From Holophaga foetida DSM 6591 (GTDB lineage Bacteria > Acidobacteriota > Holophagae > Holophagales > Holophagaceae), in contig NZ_KI912268.1 of the NCBI RefSeq assembly GCF_000242615.2, forward strand, positions 3,352,638-3,416,637: a stretch of DNA of 64,000 nucleotides, given 5' to 3'. Shown one piece after another: positions 36,854-44,420 of the stretch. Numbering within the stretch: position 1 is the first letter of the stretch; the number at the start of each line of letters is the position of its first letter. The position numbers and the translations under genes are program-made. Below the pieces are notes generated by a model. That model saw nothing but the letters and a program-made list of their open reading frames with translations. It was not told where the DNA came from and ran no database searches.

Positions 36854-36920
36854 AGCCGAACGGCCTATGGGCTGTTTCCGCGTTCGTGTGCAGTTCCTTG
36901 TACAGCTGCTTATAAAAGAA

Positions 36921-36965
36921 CCCCCAACCCCCATGCGTCGTATTGGAGGTGGGCTTTTTTTCTTA
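36921..36965 (+). terminator. Possible terminator after relaxase 2
   Basis: A C-rich arm and a GGAGGTGGG arm form an imperfect stem that is followed by a run of eight T. The T-run is strong but the stem has mismatches. Confidence 0.4.
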
Positions 36966-37000
36966 GCTGCTAAAGAAGAAACGTAGGCGCAGTGCGAAGG

Positions 37001-37411
37001 CTATTTGGCGGGGCTTCGGCTGGGGCGTTTTGCCTGCGGTATTGGTGGAGCCGACCATCGCCGGGCCTGATATTTGAAGAGCATGCCGTCGATCACTTCG
37101 CGGATGATGCGTTGCTCATCCTCGTCAAGGTGCGAGATTACGTCAAGCTGGAGGCGAAAGACCTCATCAAGGCCGCGTTCGCCATCGTCGAACAGGAGTG
37201 CATCTGCGCTGACACCAAGAGCGATGGCGATCTTTTTCAATGCGTCCAGTTGGGGCTGGGTTGCGCCCCCCTCGTATCGCTTGATCTGCGACACATGGAT
37301 TCCAACAGCATCCGCCAAGGCTTGCTGGGAGAAGCCCTTTTGCTTTCGGAGATATACGAGTCGTGCCGCGAATTCCATGGTGTTGAGCCAAGTTGCAGTG
37401 AAGCTCGTCAT
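37001..37411 (-). CDS. XRE-family regulator of the mobile block
   Basis: This 136-residue protein has a phage-repressor-like helix-turn-helix (ARLVYLRKQKGFSQQALADAVGIHVSQIKRYEGG) followed by a helical dimerisation-like tail with a DEDEQRIIREVIDGML segment. The start at 37411 has GGGAGA just upstream; a later ATG at 37378 would still keep the HTH. It is divergent from the primase-type gene at 37515, and the 103-bp spacer holds a TTGACA box (37438-37443) and a small inverted repeat, so it probably controls that gene. Confidence 0.8.
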   Translation of the reverse strand: MTSFTATWLNTMEFAARLVYLRKQKGFSQQALADAVGIHVSQIKRYEGGATQPQLDALKKIAIALGVSADALLFDDGERGLDEVFRLQLDVISHLDEDEQRIIREVIDGMLFKYQARRWSAPPIPQAKRPSRSPAK

Positions 37412-37437
37412 GCTATCTCCCGTGTTTTCGCTCCGGC

Positions 37438-37477
37438 TTGACAATGGTAGCACTACTGATACTACTATGGTTCAGTA
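37438..37477 (+). promoter_or_regulatory. Promoter/operator candidate between regulator and primase gene
   Basis: A perfect TTGACA stands at 37438-37443. TACTGA (37454-37459) and TCAGTA (37472-37477) form a 6-bp inverted repeat downstream. No perfect -10 at 17-bp spacing was found, so the promoter call is tentative. Confidence 0.35.
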
Positions 37478-37514
37478 TTGCTGCTTGACGAGTTTTCACC
37501 AACCGGAGGAAACC

Positions 37515-37619
37515 ATGGCCCGAATCCCTGATGCAGAACTAGAGCGCCTGAAGGCTGAAATCAGCGTGGAGCGCCTGGTGGAAGCGTCCGGTGTCCAGCT
37601 CACGAAGACCGGCTTCAAC
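37515..37619 (+). pseudogene. 5' fragment of a CHC2-type primase gene, cut by IS21
   Basis: The first 35 codons (MARIPDAELERLKAEISVER, then LVEASGVQLTKTGFN) match the start of CHC2 zinc-finger primase-like proteins of mobile elements. GGAGGA lies 4 nt upstream. The zinc finger that should follow is missing, because the left end of the IS21-family element begins at about 37619. The 3' part reappears at 41452, but the middle (zinc finger, Toprim, and probably the Walker A part of the helicase) is absent. It is non-functional as a primase. Confidence 0.7.
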
Positions 37620-37711
37620 GCTCTCCAGAATCAGCCCACTTCTGCTCTCCAGAAGCAGTCCTTCCTGGGCGCAGGATCTGAATCCCGTCTCTCTCGTTTT
37701 TCAGGGTGCAT

Positions 37712-37782
37712 GCGGCGATCCCGGGTGGTTCCCGGAGCGGAGGCCGTAGGCCGACGCGGAGGGAACTGCCCGGGATCGCCGC
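37712..37782. repeat. Large hairpin downstream of istB
   Basis: The arms 37712-37733 and 37761-37782 are 22 nt and pair at 20 positions around a 27-nt loop. It stands 12 bp past the istB stop codon, inside the IS. It may end the leftward transcript or protect the IS genes from outside transcription. Confidence 0.7.
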
Positions 37783-37794
37783 GGCGCGAGTGGG

Positions 37795-38520
37795 TCAGCC
37801 CTGGGGGTCCCGCAGGGAGACGCCCTTGATCCGGACCGTCTTGCAGCGGTGCCGGAGGCGGCTCAGGAGGGCTTCCACGAGCTGGGGATTCCCCAGGAAG
37901 TTCTGCCACTCGGGGTAGTCCAGGTTCGTTGTGATGATGGTGGGGAGCCGGTTGTAGCGCTCCTCCATGAGCTTGAAAAAGATGTTGGTCTGCTCGGGCC
38001 TGATGTTCAGGTAGCCCAGTTCGTCGATGAGCAGGACCGGCATCCTGCCCAGGTGGTCCAGCAGCTTGCGCGAGGAACGATCCGCCAGCGAGGCGTACAT
38101 CTCGTCGAACAGGTCTTGGGCGCGGATGAACAGGCCCTTGTGTCCGTTCTGGATGGCCTTGAGCAGAATGCCGGTGGCCAGCCCCGTCTTGCCCACGCCG
38201 GTTGGGCCGATGAAAACGATGTTCTCTGCCTTGGCGATGAAGTCCAGCTCCCCGAACGCCTTGATCTGGCGCTGGTTGACCTCGGGCTGCTTCTTGTAGG
38301 GAAAGCTTTCCAGGCTCCACTGCTCAGGCATCCTCGCCTGCTTGATCCGGTAGGCCAGGGCCGACTCCTGCTTGTGGTGCCACTGCGCCCTCAGCAGCCG
38401 CGCCAGGAACTCCTCGTAGCTGGGCTCCTCTCCGGACGCGTCCTCCAGTTCCTGATCCAGGATCTCGGCCATGCGCCCCAGGTGCAGGTTCTTCAGCAAT
38501 TGCTCCAGGTCATCCCTCAT
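37795..38520 (-). CDS. istB: IS21-family helper ATPase IstB
   Basis: This 241-residue AAA+ protein selects the target and stimulates the IstA transposase. Walker A is GPTGVGKTGL and Walker B is LLIDELGY; the arginine-rich C-terminus (LLSRLRHRCKTVRIKG) is also typical. The start at 38520 (MRDDLEQLLKNL) overlaps the istA stop region by about 11 nt, as usual for the istA-istB pair. Length is normal and no damage is seen. Confidence 0.95.
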   Translation of the reverse strand: MRDDLEQLLKNLHLGRMAEILDQELEDASGEEPSYEEFLARLLRAQWHHKQESALAYRIKQARMPEQWSLESFPYKKQPEVNQRQIKAFGELDFIAKAENIVFIGPTGVGKTGLATGILLKAIQNGHKGLFIRAQDLFDEMYASLADRSSRKLLDHLGRMPVLLIDELGYLNIRPEQTNIFFKLMEERYNRLPTIITTNLDYPEWQNFLGNPQLVEALLSRLRHRCKTVRIKGVSLRDPQG

Positions 38521-39934
38521 GGGGCTCCTCCTCGGGGATGAGCTCCCCGGCGACATCCAGGACGAAGTAGTCCCGGGCGACGTGCTTCAGGACCAGCCGG
38601 TCCAAGCGATCCAGGTCGAACAGTCCGTACGTGGTGGCCACCCGCACCGCCATCAGCAGTGGGGCCCGGGGGTAGTCCCGGACCATGGCCTGCAGCCGCC
38701 GGAGCATCCGCAGATAGCGCCCTGGCTGCCGAGCCCGGAAGGCCATCACGTAGTCCTTCAGCTCTGGCTCTGTGGCCAGCAGCTCCACCTCCTCCGGGGG
38801 AGAGGCGAGCTTGGATCGACCCTCCCCCCGCCTGGGGCGGTGGCTGGGCTCGACCACTCGCTGGTTGAGGGCCGCGATGACCTTGGCATGGGCGGCCACC
38901 TCCCGGGGCCCCTCGTAGACCTCGATCCGGTCCTTGGTCTCCCGCACCTCCAGCTGCCGCCCCACCAGGATGTAGGGCACCGAGTAGCGGTTCCCCTGGA
39001 CGTTGATGAACCCCTCCCCGTCCACGATCCGGTGGTGGAGCTGGTAGACCGTGGGGACATGGATGGGCAGTGCCCTCAGCTGGAGTCTCTCCTGGAGGAA
39101 CAGCTCCCGCGGACTGGCCTGGAGGCTGCGCTTGCGGGTGGCGTTCACCTTCTCGCACCACTCCCGGGCCTGCCGGTTCAGATCCTGGAAATCCTTGAAC
39201 TCCCGTCCGGCCAGGAAGTTGTTCTCGATGAAGTCGAAAGGTCGCTCTACCCGGGCGCTGCGATTGGCGTGGCCCAGCGCATGCGCCCGGAACACAAACC
39301 CGAACCGCTCGCCGAAGGCGGCCATCTCAGGCACGGCGATCATGGCGGCGCCCGTGCCCTGCTGGACGACCACATGGGTGTTGTCGATCATGCACCGGGC
39401 GCAGGCGCCTCCAAAGAACTCCAGGGCCTCCGTGAGGAACACCTTGCACCAGAACCGGTTGAAGGTTGGGTAGTACTGGTGGAACAGCATCCGGCTATGG
39501 CAGAGCACCAGGCTTGCATCCTGGGCCAGCAGCGTGCGATCACCGATCCGAACCCTGTGCGGGCTGGTGTCGTGCTGCATCTCCTCTCCGGGCTGGAACT
39601 CATAGCTCCCCGAGATGCTGGGAGGGGCGCTCCCGATCCCGTGACGACGGCAGAACCCGGTGAGGGCTTGGTAGGAAAGTGCCGCTCCCTGGTCCAGAAG
39701 TCTCTCGTGAACCCGAACCAGGTTGCCCTTGCACTTCGGCAACAACTCCAGGATCTCCTCCCGGTGCGCCTCGGCCTTTTCCGGGCGCGGGCATTCCGGA
39801 ACCTCGGGATTCCCGGCTCTGAGCACCTCCCGCACCGTGTCCCGGCAGACATGGAGGGCTTTGGCGATGGCTCGGATGGAGTGGCCCTGCCGCCGGAGCA
39901 GGAGGATGGCCGTGCGGTTGCCCTGGTCAAGCAT
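38510..39934 (-). CDS. istA: IS21-family transposase IstA
   Basis: This 474-residue DDE transposase has an N-terminal helix-turn-helix (LLRRQGHSIRAIAKALHV, then RDTVREVL). The catalytic core shows the expected acidic residues around MQHDTSPH, ARCMIDNTHVVV and a glutamate in SARVERPFDFIENNF, and a beta-barrel-like C-terminal domain follows. The start at 39934 lies within the end of the parB-like gene (8-nt overlap), indicating translational coupling. Frames extending further upstream belong to the opposite coding phase. The gene appears intact. Confidence 0.95.
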   Translation of the reverse strand: MLDQGNRTAILLLRRQGHSIRAIAKALHVCRDTVREVLRAGNPEVPECPRPEKAEAHREEILELLPKCKGNLVRVHERLLDQGAALSYQALTGFCRRHGIGSAPPSISGSYEFQPGEEMQHDTSPHRVRIGDRTLLAQDASLVLCHSRMLFHQYYPTFNRFWCKVFLTEALEFFGGACARCMIDNTHVVVQQGTGAAMIAVPEMAAFGERFGFVFRAHALGHANRSARVERPFDFIENNFLAGREFKDFQDLNRQAREWCEKVNATRKRSLQASPRELFLQERLQLRALPIHVPTVYQLHHRIVDGEGFINVQGNRYSVPYILVGRQLEVRETKDRIEVYEGPREVAAHAKVIAALNQRVVEPSHRPRRGEGRSKLASPPEEVELLATEPELKDYVMAFRARQPGRYLRMLRRLQAMVRDYPRAPLLMAVRVATTYGLFDLDRLDRLVLKHVARDYFVLDVAGELIPEEEPHEG

Positions 39935-40799
39935 GGCCCAGGTCCCTGGCGCTGCCCTGGAACAGGGCCTGGCAGTCCGTCTCCGATTGGCGCAGCGCGG
40001 CCCCAGCCTCCTGGACCTCCTCCGCACTCCGGGAAAAGAGAGCGCCCTGCTCCAGATGGAGCCGGGCACGCCGGGCCACCGCCGAGAGCGTGCCCAGGTC
40101 CTCCAGCCAGCCGTGGAAGGGGCTGGCCTCCAGCACCTCCAATGCACGCTGGGAACGGAGGTACAGGACCGGATCCGCCAGCAGGCGCTCCCGGACCTCT
40201 GCCCGACCCTGGAGCCAGCCGAGGTGGAGCAGCTCCGCTTCCCGGGTCGTGAACCGTCCCCGGAGAAGGGCCTGGCAGAATCGTCGGCAGTCCCGCTTGT
40301 TGGCGCGCGCCAACGGAACCAGGACCCGCATGGCGGTGTGGGCGGCGATCTGTCCCCGGCGCACATGCTCCTGAACCTCCTCGGGGAGATCCTGGATGAG
40401 GGCCAGCCGACGCGACACCCAACTCGGACTGCGGTCGAAGCGTCGGGCCAGTTCCTCCGGAGGCATCCGGAACCGGTCCCGCAGTTCCCGAAGGATCCAT
40501 CCCTGCTCCAGGGGGCTCTCCGCAACGGCCGTCCGCATCATCCGCTCCAGGAGCAGGGCCTCCGCCTCGCCCAGGTCCCAGAGGGTGGCCTGGACGGTGT
40601 CCCGCCCCAGCCGACGCAGGGCCCGCACCCGCTTGTAACCGTCCAGGAGCACGTAGTGGTCCGGCGGCTGGACCAGGACCACTACGGGGACCCTCTGGCC
40701 GTGATCGGCCAGGGAGGCCAGAAGCTGACGCTCCAGGGGCGGGTTCCGCCGACGCAAATGCTCGTAACGGAAGTCGATTGATTGGAATTCCAGTTCCAT
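39927..40799 (-). CDS. ParB/Spo0J-like DNA-binding protein of the IS
   Basis: This 290-residue protein begins with a ParB N-terminal-like fold (LERQLLASLADHGQRVPVVV, then LLDGYKRVRALRRLG), followed by a helix-turn-helix (MPPEELARRFDRSPSWVSRRLALI) and a helical tail. ParB-type proteins bind short DNA sites and spread along DNA. IS21 elements normally have only istA and istB, so this is an accessory gene. Its stop overlaps the istA start. Three 12-bp direct repeats at 68-bp spacing and a 10-bp inverted repeat lie directly upstream and are likely binding sites. The ATG at 40799 begins the conserved domain. Confidence 0.8.
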   Translation of the reverse strand: MELEFQSIDFRYEHLRRRNPPLERQLLASLADHGQRVPVVVLVQPPDHYVLLDGYKRVRALRRLGRDTVQATLWDLGEAEALLLERMMRTAVAESPLEQGWILRELRDRFRMPPEELARRFDRSPSWVSRRLALIQDLPEEVQEHVRRGQIAAHTAMRVLVPLARANKRDCRRFCQALLRGRFTTREAELLHLGWLQGRAEVRERLLADPVLYLRSQRALEVLEASPFHGWLEDLGTLSAVARRARLHLEQGALFSRSAEEVQEAGAALRQSETDCQALFQGSARDLGHA

Positions 40800-40843
40800 G
40801 GCTGCCACCGGGAAGCAGCGTAGGGCGGACCATGGTGGCAGCC
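40800..40843. repeat. Perfect 10-bp inverted repeat upstream of parB-like gene
   Basis: The arms 40800-40809 and 40834-40843 are exact reverse complements with a 24-nt spacer. The second arm abuts the first 68-bp-spaced repeat. This is the expected place for an operator or ParB site. Confidence 0.65.
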
Positions 40844-40991
40844 TATCGCGTCTCGTGGGCCAGTGGGGGGGACTTGGCGGGAAGCATCCTGTTATCAGAT
40901 AGCTGGAACGGTATCGCGTCTCGCGCATCTATTCCGAGGACTTCTTTGTTTCCTCCCCATTTTCATGGGTTTAGGCGGGTATCGCGTCTCG
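40844..40991. repeat. Three 12-bp direct repeats at exact 68-bp spacing
   Basis: TATCGCGTCTCG occurs at 40844-40855, 40912-40923 and 40980-40991. The intervals are both 68 bp, and the intervening sequences do not resemble each other. The repeats lie between the Cys-rich gene and the parB-like gene inside the IS. Likely roles are ParB-like binding sites (iterons). Confidence 0.85.
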
Positions 40992-41315
40992 CGCAGCCCT
41001 GAACAGGACTTTCCCGGTCTCCTCCACCAGTACCGAGGTCTCCAGGCCCATCCGCTTCCGGGCGAAGTCCCAGTCGATGCTGGCGAAAGGGTCCGGAGGC
41101 CGCCCGCGCGGACCGGCTGGCTCCTCCTTAACGAGACGCCGCTGCAGTCGCGTGTGCCTGTCGTAGTCAGGATTGGCCTGATGCCATTTTCGGCAGGATC
41201 GCAGGTGCCATGCCCTGCGGCACTCAGGCCTGCCGCAGGTGCGCTGCCTCTCCCCCACCCTGGGGTCGGGCCGGAACCATTTGCCACACACTGCACAGGG
41301 TTTCCGCCTCGCCAT
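40971..41315 (-). CDS. Small zinc-finger protein of the IS21 element
   Basis: This 114-residue basic protein has CAVCGKWF ... RQRTCGRPECRRAWHLRSCRKWH near the N-terminus, a cysteine/histidine cluster able to bind zinc. The remaining part is charged and helical. The start at 41315 has AGGAGG upstream. It is the first gene of the leftward IS operon, followed by the parB-like gene after the 68-bp repeats; its 3' end runs into the third repeat. The role is unknown, perhaps DNA recognition in transposition. Confidence 0.72.
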   Translation of the reverse strand: MARRKPCAVCGKWFRPDPRVGERQRTCGRPECRRAWHLRSCRKWHQANPDYDRHTRLQRRLVKEEPAGPRGRPPDPFASIDWDFARKRMGLETSVLVEETGKVLFRAARDAIPA

Positions 41316-41451
41316 GCCGGGCCTCCTGGAAGTCCAGATTGCCCACGACGCCACCAGCCGACCACTTCCCTCCGCACCCGAAAGCCCCCCCCTATGACAC
41401 CCTCAGGTGGTCGACTTCTGGAGAGCAGCCCATGGCGAATTCTGGAGAGCG

Positions 41452-42642
41452 CTGAAGGCCATGTCGGGGCAATCCCTGTTCTACATGGGCGATAAGGACC
41501 TGAAGCATAAGATCCTCGCCATTGCGGAGGAGGAGGGGGCGAAACAAGCCAGCTATGCCCTGAAGCTGCTCCAGAGTGAAGGCCGGGTGACCATGGCCAG
41601 CACGGGGAAAGATCCTCAAACGGGGATGCTCGTGACCCATGACTACACGGTGGAAGGCCCGGTGATGCTGTTTCTGACGACCACGGCCATCGATCTGGAC
41701 GAGGAACTGCTGAACCGCTGCCTGGTGCTGACCGTGGACGAAAGCCGGGAGCAGACCCGCGCCATCCATGCCCTCCAGCGCAGCCGGGAAACGCTGGAAG
41801 GGTTTTTAGCGAAAAGCCATCGAGAAAGCCTGCTGGCGCTGCATCGGAACGCCCAGCGGCTGCTGCAACCCCTGGCGGTGGTGAACCCCTACGCGGACCA
41901 GTTGAGCTTTCGGGACGATCAGACCCGCTCCAGACGAGACCATGTGAAGTACCTGACCCTGATTCGATCCATCGCCCTGCTGCACCAGTTCCAGCGGGAG
42001 GTGCAGACCCTCGCCCATGAAGGGAAGCTCCTGCATTACATCGAAGTGATTCCTTCCGACATCGAACTGGCCAATGAACTGGCCCAGGAGGTGTTTTCCC
42101 GCACGGTGGACGAGCTGCTGCCCCAGACGCGGAAGCTGCTGAACCTGCTTCACGACTGGGTGCGGGGTGAATGCGAGGTCCAGGGGGTCGACCAACGAGA
42201 GTTCCATTTCACGCGCAGACAGGCCCGTGAGGCTGTGGGCTGGAGGGATACGCAGTTGTGGGTTCACCTGGGGAGACTGGTGGAGATGGAGTTCCTGGTA
42301 GCCCGCCGGGACAAGCAAGCGCTTTGCTACGAGCTGCTTTACCAGGGGGAGGACGCCGAAGGTCGGGCTCATCTGCTGGGGCTCATCGACTGCGCCAGCC
42401 TCCAATCTAGGTCTATGACGGCAACCTTTCGGGGGGAGACTACCCACCTTTCGGCCCCGATTCGGGGGGGATTCGGGGCTGATTCGGCCCCTGTTCGGGG
42501 GGCGTTTGGATCGTCTGAATCACGATCTGACGCCGGTTTCCCCCTGATCGCGGCCTCCACCCCGGCCAAAACGCACAGTACCCCCCTCTCGATGTCAGCG
42601 GCGGCCCCGTCCTACCTTCCTTCTTTAGCGGCTGCCCGCTGA
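41452..42642 (+). pseudogene. 3' fragment of primase/helicase-type gene
   Basis: About 395 codons remain, starting right after the IS end (LKAMSGQSLFYMGDKDLKHK). Segments such as the stretch before KDPQTGMLVTHDYTVEGPVMLFLTTTA, and the later ELLNRCLVLTVDESREQT, resemble the C-terminal helicase/AAA-like half of CHC2-primase fusion proteins of mobile elements. The tail is rich in Ser, Thr and Phe-Arg-Gly repeats and looks disordered. The frame is open into the IS (from 41407), so a truncated product could still be made. It overlaps the recombinase start by 1 nt (TGATG), which shows the original operon structure. Confidence 0.68.
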
Positions 42643-43712
42643 TGCGACCCAAGAGCCCACCCCGCCCGAAGGCCCCCGTGGGGGATGTACGCGACCCGGA
42701 CAGCCTCTATCACCACATGCTGCGCTATCTCGCGCACCTGGCAGAGAAGAACTACTCCCCGCGCACGGTCCATGTTCGGGAGCAGTATCTGCGGTATTTC
42801 ATCGCCTGGTGCGATGAGCGGAGCCTGACCCGGCCTCAGCAATTGGACCGGCCCATCCTGGAGCGCTACCAGCGGTACCTGTTCTATTACCGGAAGGCCA
42901 ATGGTGAGCCCCTGTCCATCGGCAGCCAGCTCGGGCGGATCACGCCCATCCGCCACTGCCTGCAATGGCTCGTGAAGCAGGGACACCTGCTCTACAGCCC
43001 GGCCTCGGAGCTGGAGATGCCCCGGATCGAGAAGCGCCTGCCCAAGGCCATCCTGTCGGCGAGGGAGGCCGAAGCGGTGCTGGCGGTGCCCCATGTGGGG
43101 AATGCCATGGGGCTGCGGGACCGCGCCATGCTGGAAACGCTCTACAGCACGGGGGTTCGTCGCCTGGAGCTGGTGAGCCTCAGGGTCCGTGACCTCGACA
43201 TCGAGCGGGGCACGGTGATGATCCGTCAAGGCAAGGGGAAGAAGGATCGGATGATCCCCATCGGGGAACGGGCGCTGGCCTGGATTGAGAAGTATCTCGA
43301 CACCGCACGGCCCGAGCTGGTGACGGGCAAGGATGACGGCACGCTGTTCCTCTCCAATCTGGGCGGACCGTTCGCGCCGGGGCGCATCACGGACTTGGTG
43401 AGGGATTATGTGGAGAAGGCGAACATCGGCAAGCATGGCTCCACCCACATGTTCCGCCACACGATGGCGACGCTGATGCTGGAGAACGGGGCCGACATCC
43501 GATTCATCCAGGCGATGCTGGGCCACGCCAGCCTCGACACGACGCAGATCTATGCCCAGGTGAGTATCCGGATGCTGAAGGCCATCCACACGGCCACGCA
43601 CCCCGGAAAGCTGGCGAGAGCGGGCAATCACACCCTGGAGGAGGACGCCGAGCCCACCGCCGCCGATGTCCTGGCCCAGCTCGACCGGGAAGCCGAGGAG
43701 GAACGGGAATGA
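42642..43712 (+). CDS. Tyrosine recombinase (XerC/D-type integrase)
   Basis: This 356-residue protein has an N-terminal SAM-like core-binding domain (YLAHLAEKNYSPRTVHVREQYLRYFIAWC) and a C-terminal catalytic domain. The catalytic set is visible: R in STGVRRLELVSL, K in GKGKKDRMIPI, HxxR in THMFRHTMATL, H in LGHASLDTTQIY and the nucleophile Tyr in that last motif. It should cut and rejoin DNA at an attachment site. Together with the primase-type gene just upstream (1-nt overlap) it forms the integration module of the mobile block. No attachment repeats could be identified. Confidence 0.92.
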   Translation: MRPKSPPRPKAPVGDVRDPDSLYHHMLRYLAHLAEKNYSPRTVHVREQYLRYFIAWCDERSLTRPQQLDRPILERYQRYLFYYRKANGEPLSIGSQLGRITPIRHCLQWLVKQGHLLYSPASELEMPRIEKRLPKAILSAREAEAVLAVPHVGNAMGLRDRAMLETLYSTGVRRLELVSLRVRDLDIERGTVMIRQGKGKKDRMIPIGERALAWIEKYLDTARPELVTGKDDGTLFLSNLGGPFAPGRITDLVRDYVEKANIGKHGSTHMFRHTMATLMLENGADIRFIQAMLGHASLDTTQIYAQVSIRMLKAIHTATHPGKLARAGNHTLEEDAEPTAADVLAQLDREAEEERE

Positions 43713-43739
43713 GGTCATTCACGGCACTGCCCAAAGTGT

Positions 43740-43751
43740 TATACTTGTATA
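43740..43751. promoter_or_regulatory. Small palindrome upstream of antitoxin gene
   Basis: TATAC (43740-43744) and GTATA (43747-43751) are a perfect 5-bp inverted repeat and also supply a -10-like TATACT. It lies 15 bp upstream of the antitoxin start, where RHH antitoxins bind to repress themselves. Confidence 0.5.
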
Positions 43752-43765
43752 GCAAGGAGCGCCCC

Positions 43766-43990
43766 ATGCTGGCCATCCGCCTTCCCATTGAGATCGAACA
43801 CCGCCTGGAAGCCCTGGCCCAAGCCACGGGCCGCACCAAGACCTTCTACGCCCGCGAGGCCATCGTGGAATACATGGACGATCTGGAAGACATCTACTTA
43901 GCCGAGAGCCGCCTGGAAGATCTCCGCGCTGGTCGGAGCCGCACATTCACCCTAGAGGAAGTGGAGCGGGACCTTGGCCTGGCGAATTGA
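43766..43990 (+). CDS. RelB/RHH-type antitoxin
   Basis: This 74-residue protein begins with a ribbon-helix-helix ([42 protein letters not shown]) and ends in an acidic tail ([14 protein letters not shown]) that would wrap the toxin. AAGGAGC lies 6 nt upstream of the ATG. The toxin gene overlaps its 3' end by 17 nt. The pair probably helps to retain the mobile block. Confidence 0.85.
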   Translation: MLAIRLPIEIEHRLEALAQATGRTKTFYAREAIVEYMDDLEDIYLAESRLEDLRAGRSRTFTLEEVERDLGLAN

Positions 43991-44243
43991 ATTTGAAGAG
44001 GCCGCCACGAAGGATCTCGCAAAGCTCGACAAGACCATGGCGAAGCGGATCACGTTGTTTCTCCGGGAGCGGGTGCTGTCGCTCGACGACCCCCGAGGGA
44101 TCGGGGAGGCGCTGAGAGGTCCACGCCTGGGTGAGTTCTGGAAGTATCGGGTGGGAGACTATCGGATCATCTGCAAGATCGAGGATGGAGCGTTGCGGGT
44201 GCTGGTGGTGAGGATAGGAAACCGGCGCGAAGTCTATCGTTGA
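43974..44243 (+). CDS. RelE/ParE-type toxin
   Basis: This 89-residue basic protein has the RelE fold pattern ([24 protein letters not shown], then [37 protein letters not shown]). Such toxins cleave mRNA on the ribosome or poison gyrase. It uses a TTG start at 43974 inside the antitoxin gene, with an AGCGGGA-like site upstream. The strong overlap implies coupled translation. Confidence 0.85.
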   Translation: MAWRIEFEEAATKDLAKLDKTMAKRITLFLRERVLSLDDPRGIGEALRGPRLGEFWKYRVGDYRIICKIEDGALRVLVVRIGNRREVYR

Positions 44244-44343
44244 AGCGTTTCGCAGCCTAGCCTGCCCCCACAAGTCGCATCAGGGGGTCTCAGGTGTAGA
44301 CTGGCTGAAAGATCTTTGAAATTTCAATATGGTACCTAATGAA

Positions 44344-44368
44344 GCGGGTCATCCAGCGGGTGACCCGC
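44344..44368. repeat. 8-bp inverted repeat near right edge of mobile block
   Basis: GCGGGTCA (44344-44351) and TGACCCGC (44361-44368) are exact reverse complements with a 9-nt spacer. It has no T-run. It lies 16 bp before RHS-related sequence resumes at 44385, so it may belong to a junction or attachment site. The rest of 44244-44384 shows no other feature. Confidence 0.5.
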
Positions 44369-44420
44369 ATCAAGGCTCTGCATCTTTGGCAATGCGCTGG
44401 GGCAGGGTATTGCGGATGAA

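Larger units (their letters stand above)
37619..41451. mobile_element. IS21-family insertion sequence with accessory genes
   Basis: The element is about 3.83 kb. Each end carries two copies of CTCTCCAGAA exactly 24 bp apart: left 37621-37630 and 37645-37654, right (inverted) 41416-41425 and 41440-41449. Multiple terminal repeats are typical of IS21. It encodes, all leftward, a Cys-rich protein, a ParB-like protein, IstA and IstB. It lies inside a primase-type gene whose middle part is missing, so a deletion accompanied or followed insertion. No target duplication is recognisable. Confidence 0.88.

Noticed and set aside
37631..37829. Continuation of the primase-type frame into the IS
   Set aside because: After 37619 the residues no longer match the primase family; this is IS end sequence, including the large hairpin.
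38471..40252. 593-codon rightward frame across istA
   Set aside because: Antisense to a well-defined transposase; composition is Pro/Gly/Leu-rich without motifs.
40844..40991. CRISPR-like array
   Set aside because: Repeats are only 12 bp, there are three of them, and they lie inside an insertion sequence; no cas genes are present.
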